From JBBRHQ01 sp963840235 (GTDB taxonomy: Bacteria; Actinomycetota; Thermoleophilia; Solirubrobacterales; 70-9), in the NCBI GenBank assembly GCA_963840235.1, contig CAWIYC010000003.1, positions 310,001-374,000 of the forward strand: 64,000 bases of DNA, given 5' to 3'. Numbering within the stretch: position 1 is the stretch's first letter; every line of letters begins with the position of its first letter. Under the pieces are notes generated by a model. That model did not search any database, was not told the DNA's origin, and worked only from the letters and a program-made list of their open reading frames with translations. Shown in pieces: positions 50,547 through 58,931 of the stretch. The translations under genes were made by a program, and so were the position numbers.

Positions 50547-51284
50547 ATGCTTGGCCTGAGCACATTGAGCCGGGTGGCGCGGGAGATCCGCTCCGATGTC
50601 GCCGCCGCGCGCGACCGCGATCCCGCCGCCCGTGGAGCAACCTCGGTCGAGATCCTGGCGAGCTGGGCCGGGGTGCAGGCGATCCTGGCCCACCGGATCG
50701 CCCATGTCCTGCACCAGGCCGACGTCCCCCTGGCGCCGATGGCGATCGCCTACGTCAGCCGCTCGATCACCGGGGTCGAGATACACCCCGGTGCGAAGAT
50801 CGGCGGAGACTTCTTCATCGACCACGGCTCCGGCGTGGTCATCGGCGAGACGGCCGAGGTCGGCGAGCGGGCCACCCTGTATCAGGGCGTGACCCTCGGC
50901 GGCACCGGCTTACAGCGCGGCAAGCGCCACCCGACCCTGGGCGACTACGTCACCATCGGCTCGGGCGCGAAGCTGCTGGGGCCGATCACCGTCGGCGACG
51001 GAGCCAAGATCGGCGCCAACACCGTGGTGGTCGAGGACGTGCCCGCCGCCTCCACGGTCGTCGGCAATCCTGGCCACCCCGTCCGGGTCGAGGGGCGCCG
51101 GGTCGAGGGGCCCGACGCCGACTGGATTCACCTGCCGGACCCGGTCGCCGACGCGATCAAGGCGCTCTCGGAGCGGATAGCCGTGCTCGAGCGGCGGCTG
51201 GCGGAGGTCGAGGGCGGCGAGCAGCCCGACCCTTCGGTGCAAGAGCTGCGACCGAAGCGCGGCCGCTCTTCCGCGGGCGGCTGA
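50547..51284 (+). CDS. cysE: Serine O-acetyltransferase
   Basis: 245 residues from the ATG at 50547. It makes O-acetylserine from serine and acetyl-CoA. The N-terminal helices (LSRVAREIRSDVAAARDRDP) are followed by the left-handed parallel beta-helix with hexapeptide repeats: ITGVEIHPGAKIGGDFFIDH, GVVIGETAEVGERATLYQG and HPTLGDYVTIGSGAKLLG. His in DHGSG and in KRHPTL are the expected catalytic and substrate residues. A charged tail of about 45 residues extends past the usual CysK-binding end, so binding of CysK through a free C-terminal Ile is unlikely here. Start overlaps no gene; two bases follow the cysK stop. Confidence 0.93.
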   Translation: MLGLSTLSRVAREIRSDVAAARDRDPAARGATSVEILASWAGVQAILAHRIAHVLHQADVPLAPMAIAYVSRSITGVEIHPGAKIGGDFFIDHGSGVVIGETAEVGERATLYQGVTLGGTGLQRGKRHPTLGDYVTIGSGAKLLGPITVGDGAKIGANTVVVEDVPAASTVVGNPGHPVRVEGRRVEGPDADWIHLPDPVADAIKALSERIAVLERRLAEVEGGEQPDPSVQELRPKRGRSSAGG

Positions 51285-51338
51285 CCGCTCCGGCGGCCGG
51301 TAGTGTCCGCCCGCACGCGTCTGCCGAAAGGAACTTCA

Positions 51339-51923
51339 GTGCGCAAACTCTCCCTCTTCACCTTTGTCGTCTGCCTACTCGGGGCCTCATTCGTCCTCGC
51401 CGCCTGCGGCGGGGGCGGAAACGACGACGCCGACCAGATCGCCGAGCAAATCGACTTCGCGGCGACCAGCGGCGACCCGGCGGCCTGCACCGACGCCCAG
51501 ACCCTGAAGTTCGACGAGCAGACGACATTCCAGAACGGCCAGGCGGCGGTCGCCAGCTGCAAGAAGGATGCGGCATCGGGAGTCGCCGACTCGGTCGACG
51601 TCAGCGACGTGGCCGTCGACGGCAACACGGCGAATGCGACGATCGCGGTGACTGGTGGCGGCTACGACGGCCAGACGGTGAAGATTTCGCTTGTCAAGGA
51701 GGACGGCACCTGGAAGGTCGACTCGTTCGACGAATTCGTCAACTTCGACCCGGCGAAGTTCGCCGCATCGTTCGGTGCCGAGGCCGCGAAGAGCGGTGGC
51801 CTCACCCCCGCCCAGCTCTCGTGCCTCACCGGGAAGCTGACCAGCGTCGATGCGGGAACGGTCCAGCAGGCGGTGCTGAGTGGCGACCCCGCTCAGCTGA
51901 ATTCACTCTTCCAGGGCTGCTAG
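51339..51923 (+). CDS. Lipoprotein of unknown function
   Basis: 194 residues from the GTG at 51339, which follows AAAGGAAC by five bases. The signal sequence KLSLFTFVVCLLGASFV ends in a lipobox LAAC with the cysteine acylated and followed by Gly-rich GGGGNDD. The mature part has a DUF4878-like shape: QIDFAATSGDPAACTDAQT, then DGNTANATIAVTGGGYDGQT, VKISLVKEDGTWKVDSF, and a C-terminal helical piece with two cysteines (LSCLTGK, FQGC). It should sit on the outer face of the cell membrane. A TAGTGT hexamer at 51301 is a possible -10 box. Confidence 0.8.
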   Translation: MRKLSLFTFVVCLLGASFVLAACGGGGNDDADQIAEQIDFAATSGDPAACTDAQTLKFDEQTTFQNGQAAVASCKKDAASGVADSVDVSDVAVDGNTANATIAVTGGGYDGQTVKISLVKEDGTWKVDSFDEFVNFDPAKFAASFGAEAAKSGGLTPAQLSCLTGKLTSVDAGTVQQAVLSGDPAQLNSLFQGC

Positions 51924-51968
51924 CGAGGCAGCGCTCGCGCCCTCGGCCGGCCCCGCCGAGGGCGCGGA

Positions 51969-51974
51969 TATCCT
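51969..51974 (+). promoter_or_regulatory. -10-like TATCCT before the UvrD-type helicase gene
   Basis: TATCCT (4 of 6 bases of TATAAT) ends seven bases before the GTG at 51982 and there is no strong ribosome site, consistent with a leaderless mRNA. No clear -35 box. Confidence 0.4.
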
Positions 51975-51981
51975 GGGCTGG

Positions 51982-54240
51982 GTGAGAGCCATCACCGAGC
52001 CCGACGCCGCCGACGGAGCCCTCGAAGGCGGCCGGGGCGCGCCGATCGAGGTCGGCGCCGACCGGGTCGAGCGCCTGCTGGCCGACTTGAACCCTCCCCA
52101 GCGGGAGGCCGTCGAGCACGGAGAGGGGCCGCTGCTCGTGCTGGCCGGCGCCGGATCGGGAAAGACGAGGGTCCTTACGCACCGGATCGCCTACCTGCTG
52201 GCCACTGGCCGGGCACGGCCGGGGGAGATCCTCGCGATCACCTTCACCAACAAGGCGGCGACGGAGATGCGCGAGCGGGTCGAGGGCCTGGTCGGGAGGG
52301 CGATCCGGGCGATGTGGGTGACGACATTCCACTCGGCTTGCGCGCGAATGCTCCGCGCCGACGCCGAGCGGCTCGGCTACTCGCGCGCGTTTACGATCTA
52401 CGACGAGTCGGACTCGCTGCGGATGATCAAGCGCTGCATGGCCGAGCTCGAGGTGGACCCCAAGCGCTACCCGCCACGGGCGATCCGCTCCCAGGTCTCC
52501 GCTGCCAAGAACCGGCTTGTGGACACGATCAGCTTCGCCGAGGCCCAGGGATCGGTCTTCGAGGAGACCGTGGCCGACGTCTACACGCTCTACGAGAAGC
52601 GGATGCTGGAGGCAAACGCGATGGACTTCGACGACCTCCTCGTCCGGACGGTCAATGTGATGGAGCTGTTCGAGGAGTCGCGCGAGCGCTGGCGCCGCAC
52701 TTTCCGCCATCTCCTCGTTGACGAGTACCAGGACACCAACCACGCCCAGTACCGGCTGCTGCAGCTGCTGGCGGGCGAGCCCCAGAACCTGATGGTCGTC
52801 GGCGACGACTTCCAGTCGATCTACAGCTTCCGCGCCGCCGACATCCGCAACATCCTCGACTTCGAGAGCGACTTTCCCGAGGCCGAGGTGGTCAAGCTCG
52901 AGCAGAACTACCGCTCCACCCAGACGATCCTGGGGGCCGCCAATGCGCTGATCGAGCGCAACCGCTCCAACCGGCCGAAGAAGCTCTGGACCCAGGGCGA
53001 GGGCGGCGAGCCGGTGCAGCTCTCCGAGCTCACCGACGAGCACGAAGAGGCGCGCTGGGTAGCAGGCGAGGTCGAGCGCCTGGCGAGCGAGGAGGGCGTG
53101 CGGCGCGAGGATGTCGCCGTCTTCTACCGCACCAACGCGATGAGCCGGGTGCTCGAGGACACCCTGGTGCGTTTCGAACTCCCCTACCAGGTGATCGGCG
53201 GCACCAAGTTCTACGAGCGGGCGGAGATCAAGGATGCGATCGCCTACCTGAGCCTGCTCGTCAACCCTTCCGACGCGATCTCCTTCGCCCGCGTCGTCAA
53301 CTCGCCCAGGCGGGGGATCGGCAACACCAGCCAGGCGCGGCTGGCCTCCCACGCGAACACCACCGGGCTGCCGATCTGGGAGGTCGCCGCCGATCCGGCG
53401 CGGGTACCCGGCCTCGGCGCCGCTGCGGTCAAGGCCGTCGGCCGCTTCCACGAGACGATTGAGGGCCTGCGCCAGCGGGCCGACTCGGAGCAGGTGGCGA
53501 AGCTGCTCGAAGCGACGCTGCACGAGGCCGGCTACCTGGAGGCGCTCGAGGCCGAGCGCACGATTGAGGCCGAGGGCCGGATCGAGAATCTGGGAGAGCT
53601 GATCGGAGTCGCGGCCGAGTTCGACGCGAACCGCCGGATCGAGGGCGCGGCCGAGGTGCCGGCGCTGGAGGAGTTCCTGCAGCAGATCTCCCTCTACACC
53701 GACCAGGACGGGATCCGCAGCGACGACTCGCTGATCACGCTGATGACCCTCCACAACGCCAAGGGGCTCGAGTACGACACCGTCTTCATGATCGGCTGCG
53801 AGGAGGGCGTCTTCCCCCATATGAGGGCGCTGGAGGAAGGTGGGGAGGAGGAGGAGAGGCGCCTCTGCTATGTCGGCCTGACCCGCGCCCGCCGCCGCCT
53901 CTACATGACCTGGGCCCGTGAGCGCCGCATCTTCGGTGGCCGGCCCGAGCGCGGCATACCCTCGCGCTTCGTCGACGAGTTGCCGGCGGAGCTGACAGAG
54001 CGGCACTCGAGCGCGCCCGGCGCCGGGATCACCAGCTGGGGGGGCAGCGGGGGAACCCCCGCGCCGATCGATCCGGGTCCGGCTCTGGAGCTTGAGACCG
54101 GCGATGACATCGTCCACGCCAGCTTCGGCGAGGGCGTCGTTACCGCCGTCGAGCCCGGCGGGGTGATCGTCGTCCGCTTCGCCGGCGACAGCTCCGAGCG
54201 CAAGCTGATGGCCGACTACGCGCCGATCCGCAAGCGCTGA
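51982..54240 (+). CDS. UvrD/PcrA-type superfamily 1 helicase
   Basis: 752 residues, 3'-5' DNA helicase of repair and replication. Motif I is LVLAGAGSGKTRVLTHR with Lys61; Ia is ITFTNKAATEMRERV, II LLVDEYQDTNHAQ, III VVGDDFQSIYSFR, IV KLEQNYRSTQTIL, V LMTLHNAKGLEYDTVFMIG with the downstream ARRRLYMTWA as VI. The C-terminal 60 residues (DDIVHASFGEGVVTAVEPGG, ERKLMADYAPIRKR) form the small Tudor-like domain that PcrA uses to bind RNA polymerase. The stop shares one base with folD. Confidence 0.95.
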   Translation: MRAITEPDAADGALEGGRGAPIEVGADRVERLLADLNPPQREAVEHGEGPLLVLAGAGSGKTRVLTHRIAYLLATGRARPGEILAITFTNKAATEMRERVEGLVGRAIRAMWVTTFHSACARMLRADAERLGYSRAFTIYDESDSLRMIKRCMAELEVDPKRYPPRAIRSQVSAAKNRLVDTISFAEAQGSVFEETVADVYTLYEKRMLEANAMDFDDLLVRTVNVMELFEESRERWRRTFRHLLVDEYQDTNHAQYRLLQLLAGEPQNLMVVGDDFQSIYSFRAADIRNILDFESDFPEAEVVKLEQNYRSTQTILGAANALIERNRSNRPKKLWTQGEGGEPVQLSELTDEHEEARWVAGEVERLASEEGVRREDVAVFYRTNAMSRVLEDTLVRFELPYQVIGGTKFYERAEIKDAIAYLSLLVNPSDAISFARVVNSPRRGIGNTSQARLASHANTTGLPIWEVAADPARVPGLGAAAVKAVGRFHETIEGLRQRADSEQVAKLLEATLHEAGYLEALEAERTIEAEGRIENLGELIGVAAEFDANRRIEGAAEVPALEEFLQQISLYTDQDGIRSDDSLITLMTLHNAKGLEYDTVFMIGCEEGVFPHMRALEEGGEEEERRLCYVGLTRARRRLYMTWARERRIFGGRPERGIPSRFVDELPAELTERHSSAPGAGITSWGGSGGTPAPIDPGPALELETGDDIVHASFGEGVVTAVEPGGVIVVRFAGDSSERKLMADYAPIRKR

Positions 54241-55094
54241 TGGCGGCCAGGGTGATCGACGGCAAGGCGGTCTCGGCCGAGGTCCGTGAGCGGGTCCGGG
54301 GTGAGGTAGTGGAATACGTGGCCGAGACCGGCCGAATCCCGTCCTTGGCCACGATCATCGTCGGCGACGACCCGGCGTCAGAGATCTACGTGCGCAACAA
54401 GCACCGGGCCTGCGAGGAAGCCGGGATGAGATCGGTTCATCACGGTCTCTCAGCGGAGACCACAGAAGGTGAGCTGCTCCTGCTTCTGCGCCGTCTGAAC
54501 AGCGACGACGAGGTTGACGGGATCCTCGTCCAGCTACCCGTTCCCAATCACATCCGCCCGGACAGGGTCGTTGCTGAGATCAGTCCGACAAAGGATGTGG
54601 ATGGCCTCACCCCGACCAGCGCCGGCCTGCTGGCCAGCGGCACCCCGGGCCTGGTCCCGTGCACCCCGGCCGGCGTGATCGAGCTGCTCGACAACGGGGG
54701 AGTCGAGCTGGAGGGCGCGGAGGCCGTCGTCGTCGGTCGTTCCAGCCTCGTCGGCCGCCCTCTCGGGAGCCTTCTGCTGGGCCGCAACGCGACCGTGACG
54801 ACCTGCCACTCCCGGACCCGCGACCTCGACGGCACCTGCGCCCGCGCCGACGTCCTCGTGGCCGCGGTCGGCGTGCCGGAGCTGATCGGGCCGGCCGCGG
54901 TCAAGCCCGGCGCCGTCGTCATTGACGTCGGCATGAACCGCACCGACGAAGGGCTCAAGGGGGATGTCGACTTCGACGCCGTCAGTGTCGTCGCCTCAGC
55001 CCTGACCCCTGTTCCCGGCGGGGTCGGGCCGATGACGATCGCGATGCTGATGGTCAACACCCTGACTGCTGCCAGAGGGCGCTCCGCCCCCTGA
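54240..55094 (+). CDS. folD: Methylene-tetrahydrofolate dehydrogenase / cyclohydrolase
   Basis: 284 residues. Bifunctional enzyme of one-carbon metabolism; it converts methylene-THF to formyl-THF in two steps. The catalytic lysine is Lys54 in ASEIYVRNKHRACEEAG, and the substrate loop is DGILVQLPVPNHI. The Rossmann part has VVVGRSSLVGRPLGSLLL and the end carries PVPGGVGPMTIAML. The ATG at 54240 shares its A with the helicase stop (TGATG), so it is co-translated with the helicase. Confidence 0.95.
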   Translation: MAARVIDGKAVSAEVRERVRGEVVEYVAETGRIPSLATIIVGDDPASEIYVRNKHRACEEAGMRSVHHGLSAETTEGELLLLLRRLNSDDEVDGILVQLPVPNHIRPDRVVAEISPTKDVDGLTPTSAGLLASGTPGLVPCTPAGVIELLDNGGVELEGAEAVVVGRSSLVGRPLGSLLLGRNATVTTCHSRTRDLDGTCARADVLVAAVGVPELIGPAAVKPGAVVIDVGMNRTDEGLKGDVDFDAVSVVASALTPVPGGVGPMTIAMLMVNTLTAARGRSAP

Positions 55095-55178
55095 TCGGAC
55101 CCGGAGCGCGGCTCCCGGAGCGGGCTGGACGGACGGTCGGGAGTGCGGGATTTCCGCCGTCGGAGCGGTGTACTCTGG

Positions 55179-55204
55179 CCCCAACCCCCCCCAACCCCCC
55201 AACC
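55179..55204 (-). repeat. C-rich tract, possible G-quadruplex on the minus strand
   Basis: Runs of 4, 8, 6 and 2 C are separated by AA; the unit CCAACCCCCC occurs twice in direct repeat. On the minus strand this reads as four G-runs with TT loops. It lies 19 bases before the start of the proline-tailed membrane protein gene, in the 128-base gap after folD, so it could act on transcription or on the mRNA leader. Confidence 0.5.
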
Positions 55205-55222
55205 TCACACGGGAGCGTGGAC

Positions 55223-55786
55223 ATGGACATAAACAGGCTCGGAGCGGGCGAGAAGATCGCGGCCGTTTCAGCGATTCTGCTTTTTGTATTCATGTTCTTC
55301 GACTGGTTTGGAGTTTCGGTCAGCGGGGGTGGTCAGTCCTTCGATTTCAGCGGGGGCGGGAGCGCCTGGGATACGCTGGACTGGATTCCCATCTTCCTCC
55401 TGGTGGCGATCGTCGCGGTACTGGCGATGGCCTTTATCACGGCCAGCGATTCTCTCGTCGACGCGCCGGTTTCCACGATTGCGACCGTCCTCTCGGGGCT
55501 TGCGGTGTTGTTGATCCTCTACCGAATCATTGACACCCCCGGCACAGGCGGGAGCGGGTTCGGAGTCACGGTGAACGTGACGAGGGAGTTCGGGATCTTC
55601 CTCGCGATTGCCGCTGCTGGCGGAATGCTCTACGGCAGCTACAGGACGATGCAGGAAGAAGGTATGTCGTTCAGCGACGCCGCCGACCACTTCGGCGGCG
55701 GGGGAGGAGGAGCACCCCCTACCGAGCCGCCGGCCCCACCGCCGCCGCCACCGCCCCCACCGCCGCCCCCGGGCGGGGCCCAGTAG
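55223..55786 (+). CDS. Four-helix membrane protein with poly-proline tail
   Basis: 187 residues from the ATG at 55223 (GGGAG seven bases before it; a GTG at 55217 is also in frame). Four membrane helices: KIAAVSAILLFVFMFFDWFG, WIPIFLLVAIVAVLAMAFI, TIATVLSGLAVLLILYRII and FGIFLAIAAAGGMLYGSY. A cytoplasmic tail with YRTMQEEGMSFSDAADHFGG is followed by Gly-rich and then a run of proline (about 20 of the last 30 residues). Proline tails bind SH3/WW-like or profilin-like partners elsewhere; here the role is unknown. Confidence 0.75.
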   Translation: MDINRLGAGEKIAAVSAILLFVFMFFDWFGVSVSGGGQSFDFSGGGSAWDTLDWIPIFLLVAIVAVLAMAFITASDSLVDAPVSTIATVLSGLAVLLILYRIIDTPGTGGSGFGVTVNVTREFGIFLAIAAAGGMLYGSYRTMQEEGMSFSDAADHFGGGGGGAPPTEPPAPPPPPPPPPPPPGGAQ

Positions 55787-55800
55787 CCGCGAGCCCCAGC

Positions 55801-55830
55801 GCCCCCGGGCCCCACGTGGGGCCCGGGGGC
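55801..55830 (+). terminator. Perfect 30-base GC palindrome
   Basis: Both halves (55801-55815 and 55816-55830) are exact reverse complements, composed only of G/C except the central ACGT. It lies 14 bases after the stop of the membrane protein and 24 before the next start. No T-run follows, but the stem is strong enough to stop or pause transcription between the two genes. Confidence 0.6.
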
Positions 55831-55853
55831 GCGCCCTCCCTGAGGTGAGCCGA

Positions 55854-56234
55854 GTGAGAGCGGGGCGGATCCGGAGGGGGGAGGTCGTCGCCGGGATCGG
55901 CGGGGCGGCCCTGCTGGCCTCGCTGCTGCTGCCCTGGTTCGAGCCGGGTCGCAGCGGTTTCTCATCACTGGCGGTTGCCGGCCTCTTCGTCGCCGCCGCG
56001 GCGCTGGCAGCAATCGCGCTGCCCCTGATCTCCGCAAGCCAGGAGAAGACCGATGCGCCGATCGTCGCAGCAACGTTGACGGCGCTCGCCTCGGCGATCG
56101 CGATCGCGATCGCCGTCTTCCGTCTTTTGGACCCGATCGGGGGAGGACGGGAGCCCGGCCTCTGGCTCGCACTGGCGGCGTCGCTGACGACCTTCGTCGG
56201 AGCGTGGTCGGCGATGTCCGACGAGGGTCCCTGA
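55854..56234 (+). CDS. Four-helix membrane protein
   Basis: 126 residues from the GTG at 55854, which follows GAGGTGAG by four bases; a GTG at 55845 is an alternative. Four helices: VVAGIGGAALLASLLLPWFE, SSLAVAGLFVAAAALAAIAL, APIVAATLTALASAIAIAIA and LWLALAASLTTFVGAWSAM. The arrangement (helix, PWFE loop, three helices) resembles that of the preceding gene's product in miniature, so both may belong to one small membrane family. Function unknown. Confidence 0.7.
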   Translation: MRAGRIRRGEVVAGIGGAALLASLLLPWFEPGRSGFSSLAVAGLFVAAAALAAIALPLISASQEKTDAPIVAATLTALASAIAIAIAVFRLLDPIGGGREPGLWLALAASLTTFVGAWSAMSDEGP

Positions 56235-56251
56235 CTCGAGCCCGGCTTTGC

Positions 56252-58096
56252 TCAGGTCTCGAGCCCGGCCGCTATCGAGGATGCGACCCGCTTGGAGAAG
56301 GCGATCACGGTCATCATCGGGTTGACGCCGACCGAGGTCGGGAACAGGGCGGCGTCGGCGACGTGGAGGCCGGCGACGCCGTGGACAGAGCCGTTGGCGT
56401 CGCAGACGCCCTCGCCGGGCTCGGCGGCGATCCGGGCAGTGCCCATCGGGTGGAAGGCCTCCAGGCGCAGCTCAGCCGGGCGGAACCGGCCGGCCTCGAA
56501 AGCGTCCAGCTCGTCCGGACGCAGGACCGCGGTCCGGCCGATATTGGGATAGACCTCCGTCGCCCCGGCGGCGAAGTGGATCTCGGCCGCCCGGGCTATG
56601 CCGAAGGTCAGCCTCCCCGCGTCTTTGCGGGTGAGCGCGTAGGTCGTCCGCACCGAGCCGTCGCCTGCAAGGCCAACCCGGCCGCGGGAGCGATCGGAGA
56701 GATGGACGCCGATCGATCCGATCCTGGCGAAGCCGAGCATCGCCCGCTGGTGCTCGCGCCCGGTGCCGGGGAGCCAGGCGCCCCCAAAGGGGAGCGGGGT
56801 GAAGGTCGCCTCGAGCAGGATCGACTGTGGCTCCCACTCGTCGATGTAGTAGCTCTGCATCACTCCCTCCCAGCCGCGGACCTCCTCCGGGTAGGAGGCG
56901 CCGACCCAGCAGGCGGGATGGATATGGAGGTTGCGCCCGACCTGGGGCCCGCCGAGGCCCGAGCGCAGCAGCAGCTCGGGTGTCCCCAGCGCCCCGGCGG
57001 CAGCCACGACCCTGCGCGCCCGCACCGTGTAGGGGCGTCGCGAGCCGTTCTCGCCGGGGGCCCCCGTCAGGCCCTCGACCCCGGTCGCACGACCCCTCTC
57101 GACGGTGATCCTGGTGACCTCCACATTCGCCCGCAGCCGCGCCCCGGCCGCGACGGCGCGCGGAAGGTAGGAAACGTGCATTCCCCGCTTGGCGTCGATT
57201 GCGCAACCGAATGGGCAGGAGCTGCACTGGACGCAGTTGCCGGCGTTGCGGGAGATCGGCCCACCGCGGGCTCCGATCGCCGCGGCTCCCTCCATAGCCA
57301 GCTGGCCGTTGCGGCCCATCCGTTCTGGGTCGAGTGGGGTCACCCGCAGGAACTCCTCGGCCTCGGAGTACTCGGCGTCGAGGCTCTGGGCCCACTCGAC
57401 CCCGAACTCCCGCTGCCAGAGCCCGAGCACCGCCCCGGGGGCGCGGAAGCAGGTTCCCGAGTTGATGACGGTGGTGCCGCCGACGGCCCGGCCGACCGGG
57501 ATCGGCACCGGCGGGCGTCCCTCGGCCACCGTGAGGCCGCCCTCGCGATAGAGGCTCGCGATCGCCTCCAGCGGGTCGGTCGGGTAGGACTCGCGGTTGT
57601 AATTGCCGCCGGCCTCGAGCACGATCACGTCGAGACCGGCCTCGGCAAGCGTCGCCGCGGCCGCCGCCCCGCCGGCGCCGGAACCGACGATGACCACGTC
57701 GCACTCCTCGCCCGCGGCCGGCGCCGAGGTCTCGCCCAGAGGCGCTGTCGGGGCCGGGATGCCGCCGTCGGCGAGGGCACAACGGACCGAGTAGCCGATC
57801 CGCTCCCTGACCTCGGGCGCGACCGCGTAGCCGAGCGTCGAGAGCACCTTCGCCATCAGCAGCAGATCCCGGTAGGGCCCGAGGCGCGAGGTCTCCATGC
57901 GAGCCAGGAAGTCTTCACGGGAGCCGAGGTCGAGGCGGCTGAAGCGCCACGGGAACGACAGCAGCTCGAATCCACGCAGGGCCAGCTTGAGGCGCTTCAG
58001 GTTGCGGGGCGGCAGGCCGGCGAGGAAGCCGGCGACCGGGCTGGAGACGTCAATCTCGGTCTCGGCGGCGGGGAGTCCGTCGACACCGGGGGCCAT
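56252..58096 (-). CDS. GMC-family FAD-dependent oxidoreductase
   Basis: 614 residues from the ATG at 58096. The FAD-binding loop is DVVIVGSGAGGAAAAATLAE near residue 135, and GRAVGGTTVINSGTCFRAPG with the C-terminal FHPMGTARIA and VADAALFPTSVGVNPMMTVI complete the GMC signature (His in FHPMG is catalytic). A cysteine group NCVQCSSCPFGC occurs in the middle; similar ones are known in long-chain alcohol oxidases. N-terminal 100 residues resemble the gluconate dehydrogenase subunit 3-like region of those oxidases. The upstream frame also reads LSAAERRTLSAICEA, which fits the family, but no start codon is there. Confidence 0.9.
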   Translation of the reverse strand: MAPGVDGLPAAETEIDVSSPVAGFLAGLPPRNLKRLKLALRGFELLSFPWRFSRLDLGSREDFLARMETSRLGPYRDLLLMAKVLSTLGYAVAPEVRERIGYSVRCALADGGIPAPTAPLGETSAPAAGEECDVVIVGSGAGGAAAAATLAEAGLDVIVLEAGGNYNRESYPTDPLEAIASLYREGGLTVAEGRPPVPIPVGRAVGGTTVINSGTCFRAPGAVLGLWQREFGVEWAQSLDAEYSEAEEFLRVTPLDPERMGRNGQLAMEGAAAIGARGGPISRNAGNCVQCSSCPFGCAIDAKRGMHVSYLPRAVAAGARLRANVEVTRITVERGRATGVEGLTGAPGENGSRRPYTVRARRVVAAAGALGTPELLLRSGLGGPQVGRNLHIHPACWVGASYPEEVRGWEGVMQSYYIDEWEPQSILLEATFTPLPFGGAWLPGTGREHQRAMLGFARIGSIGVHLSDRSRGRVGLAGDGSVRTTYALTRKDAGRLTFGIARAAEIHFAAGATEVYPNIGRTAVLRPDELDAFEAGRFRPAELRLEAFHPMGTARIAAEPGEGVCDANGSVHGVAGLHVADAALFPTSVGVNPMMTVIAFSKRVASSIAAGLET

Positions 58097-58156
58097 CGCC
58101 TCGCAGATCGCGGAAAGCGTGCGCCGCTCGGCGGCCGAGAGCCCCGGCGAGCGCCT

Positions 58157-58600
58157 TCAGCCCGGTGCGGCTGAGCGGCCGACGCGGCCGCTCAGCGACC
58201 ACAGCCACAGCGCCAGGATCGCCAGGTAGCCGTCGACGAGGAAGTTGAGCAGGTAGATGAAGACGTCGGAGTCGAAGAAGTAAAAGGCGCCGGTGGTCAG
58301 CGAGGAGGCCGTCTTGCCCGCCGCGAGCACCAGCAGCAGCGAGCGGTAGCGGACGACGTCGGCCTGGGCGACGACGCAGATCCCGGTGATCACGACCATG
58401 TATGCGAAGGCGAGCCCGAGCCAGAACTTCTCCGTCGTCTCCGGGGCGCGGGTGAAGCTGCCGATCTCGTCACCGAGATCGGAGATCGTGTTGAGGACGC
58501 CGTCGGGGAAGGCGATGAAGAGGATGCCGACCACGGCGAAGGTGACCGCGAGCAGTCTCAGGTTTGCGACGACGAACCGCTCTGCCTTCTCGCCACGCAT
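58157..58600 (-). CDS. Small membrane protein upstream of the GMC oxidoreductase
   Basis: 147 residues, four membrane helices: LRLLAVTFAVVGILFIAF, LGLAFAYMVVITGICVVAQ, SLLLVLAAGKTASSLTTGAF and VFIYLLNFLVDGYLAILALW. A FWLGLAF and TGAFYFFDSD pattern suggests a conserved fold. It uses the same reading frame as the downstream oxidoreductase and stops at 58157-58159, 60 bases before its ATG, so a coupled or even joined translation is conceivable. It may be a membrane anchor or partner for that enzyme. Confidence 0.75.
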   Translation of the reverse strand: MRGEKAERFVVANLRLLAVTFAVVGILFIAFPDGVLNTISDLGDEIGSFTRAPETTEKFWLGLAFAYMVVITGICVVAQADVVRYRSLLLVLAAGKTASSLTTGAFYFFDSDVFIYLLNFLVDGYLAILALWLWSLSGRVGRSAAPG

Positions 58601-58609
58601 CGCCGCGGG

Positions 58610-58615
58610 ACTCTA
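58610..58615 (-). promoter_or_regulatory. -10-like TAGAGT before the small membrane protein gene
   Basis: On the minus strand TAGAGT ends nine bases before the ATG at 58600, in the 40-base space shared with the divergent gatC promoter. Confidence 0.35.
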
Positions 58616-58627
58616 TCCATCCGCCCC

Positions 58628-58633
58628 TAATAT
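58628..58633 (+). promoter_or_regulatory. -10 box TAATAT before gatC
   Basis: TAATAT (4 of 6 bases of TATAAT, in the only AT-rich spot of the gap) ends seven bases before the GTG at 58641. There is no ribosome site, so the gatCAB mRNA is probably leaderless. No clear -35 box. Confidence 0.5.
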
Positions 58634-58640
58634 CCCCCGC

Positions 58641-58931
58641 GTGATCGACCGCGAGCAGGTAATCCACGTCGCCAGGCTGTCCCGCCTGAAACTGACCGAG
58701 GCCGAGCTCGAGCGGATGGCCGGTGAGCTCTCCCAAGTGCTCGGCCACGTGGACCGGATCGCCGAGCTCGACCTCGACGACGTCGAGCCGACGGCGCACG
58801 TGGTCGCGCTCGAGAACGTGCTGCGTGACGACGAGCCGCGCCCCAGCTGGCCTCGGGAGCGGATCCTCGCCCCGGCGCCCGACCCCGACGAGGGGGCCTT
58901 CCGCGTCCCTTCGCCGCAGGCAGAGGCGTAG
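58641..58931 (+). CDS. gatC: Aspartyl/glutamyl-tRNA amidotransferase subunit C
   Basis: 96 residues from the GTG at 58641. IDREQVIHVARLSRLKLTEA and LSQVLGHVDRIAELDLDDVE, PTAHV are the GatC hallmarks. It wraps around GatA and GatB and stabilises the complex that converts Glu-tRNA-Gln to Gln-tRNA-Gln (and Asp-tRNA-Asn). The C-terminal DDEPRPSWPRERILAPAPDP, then EGAFRVPSPQ is normal. gatA starts on the base after its stop. Confidence 0.95.
   Translation: MIDREQVIHVARLSRLKLTEAELERMAGELSQVLGHVDRIAELDLDDVEPTAHVVALENVLRDDEPRPSWPRERILAPAPDPDEGAFRVPSPQAEA

Noticed and set aside
51826..54117. 763-codon open frame on the minus strand opposite the UvrD-type helicase
   Set aside because: It lies fully antisense to a gene with all seven helicase motifs; the translation is rich in Arg, Gly, His and Leu without any domain. 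Long antisense frames are expected at this GC content.
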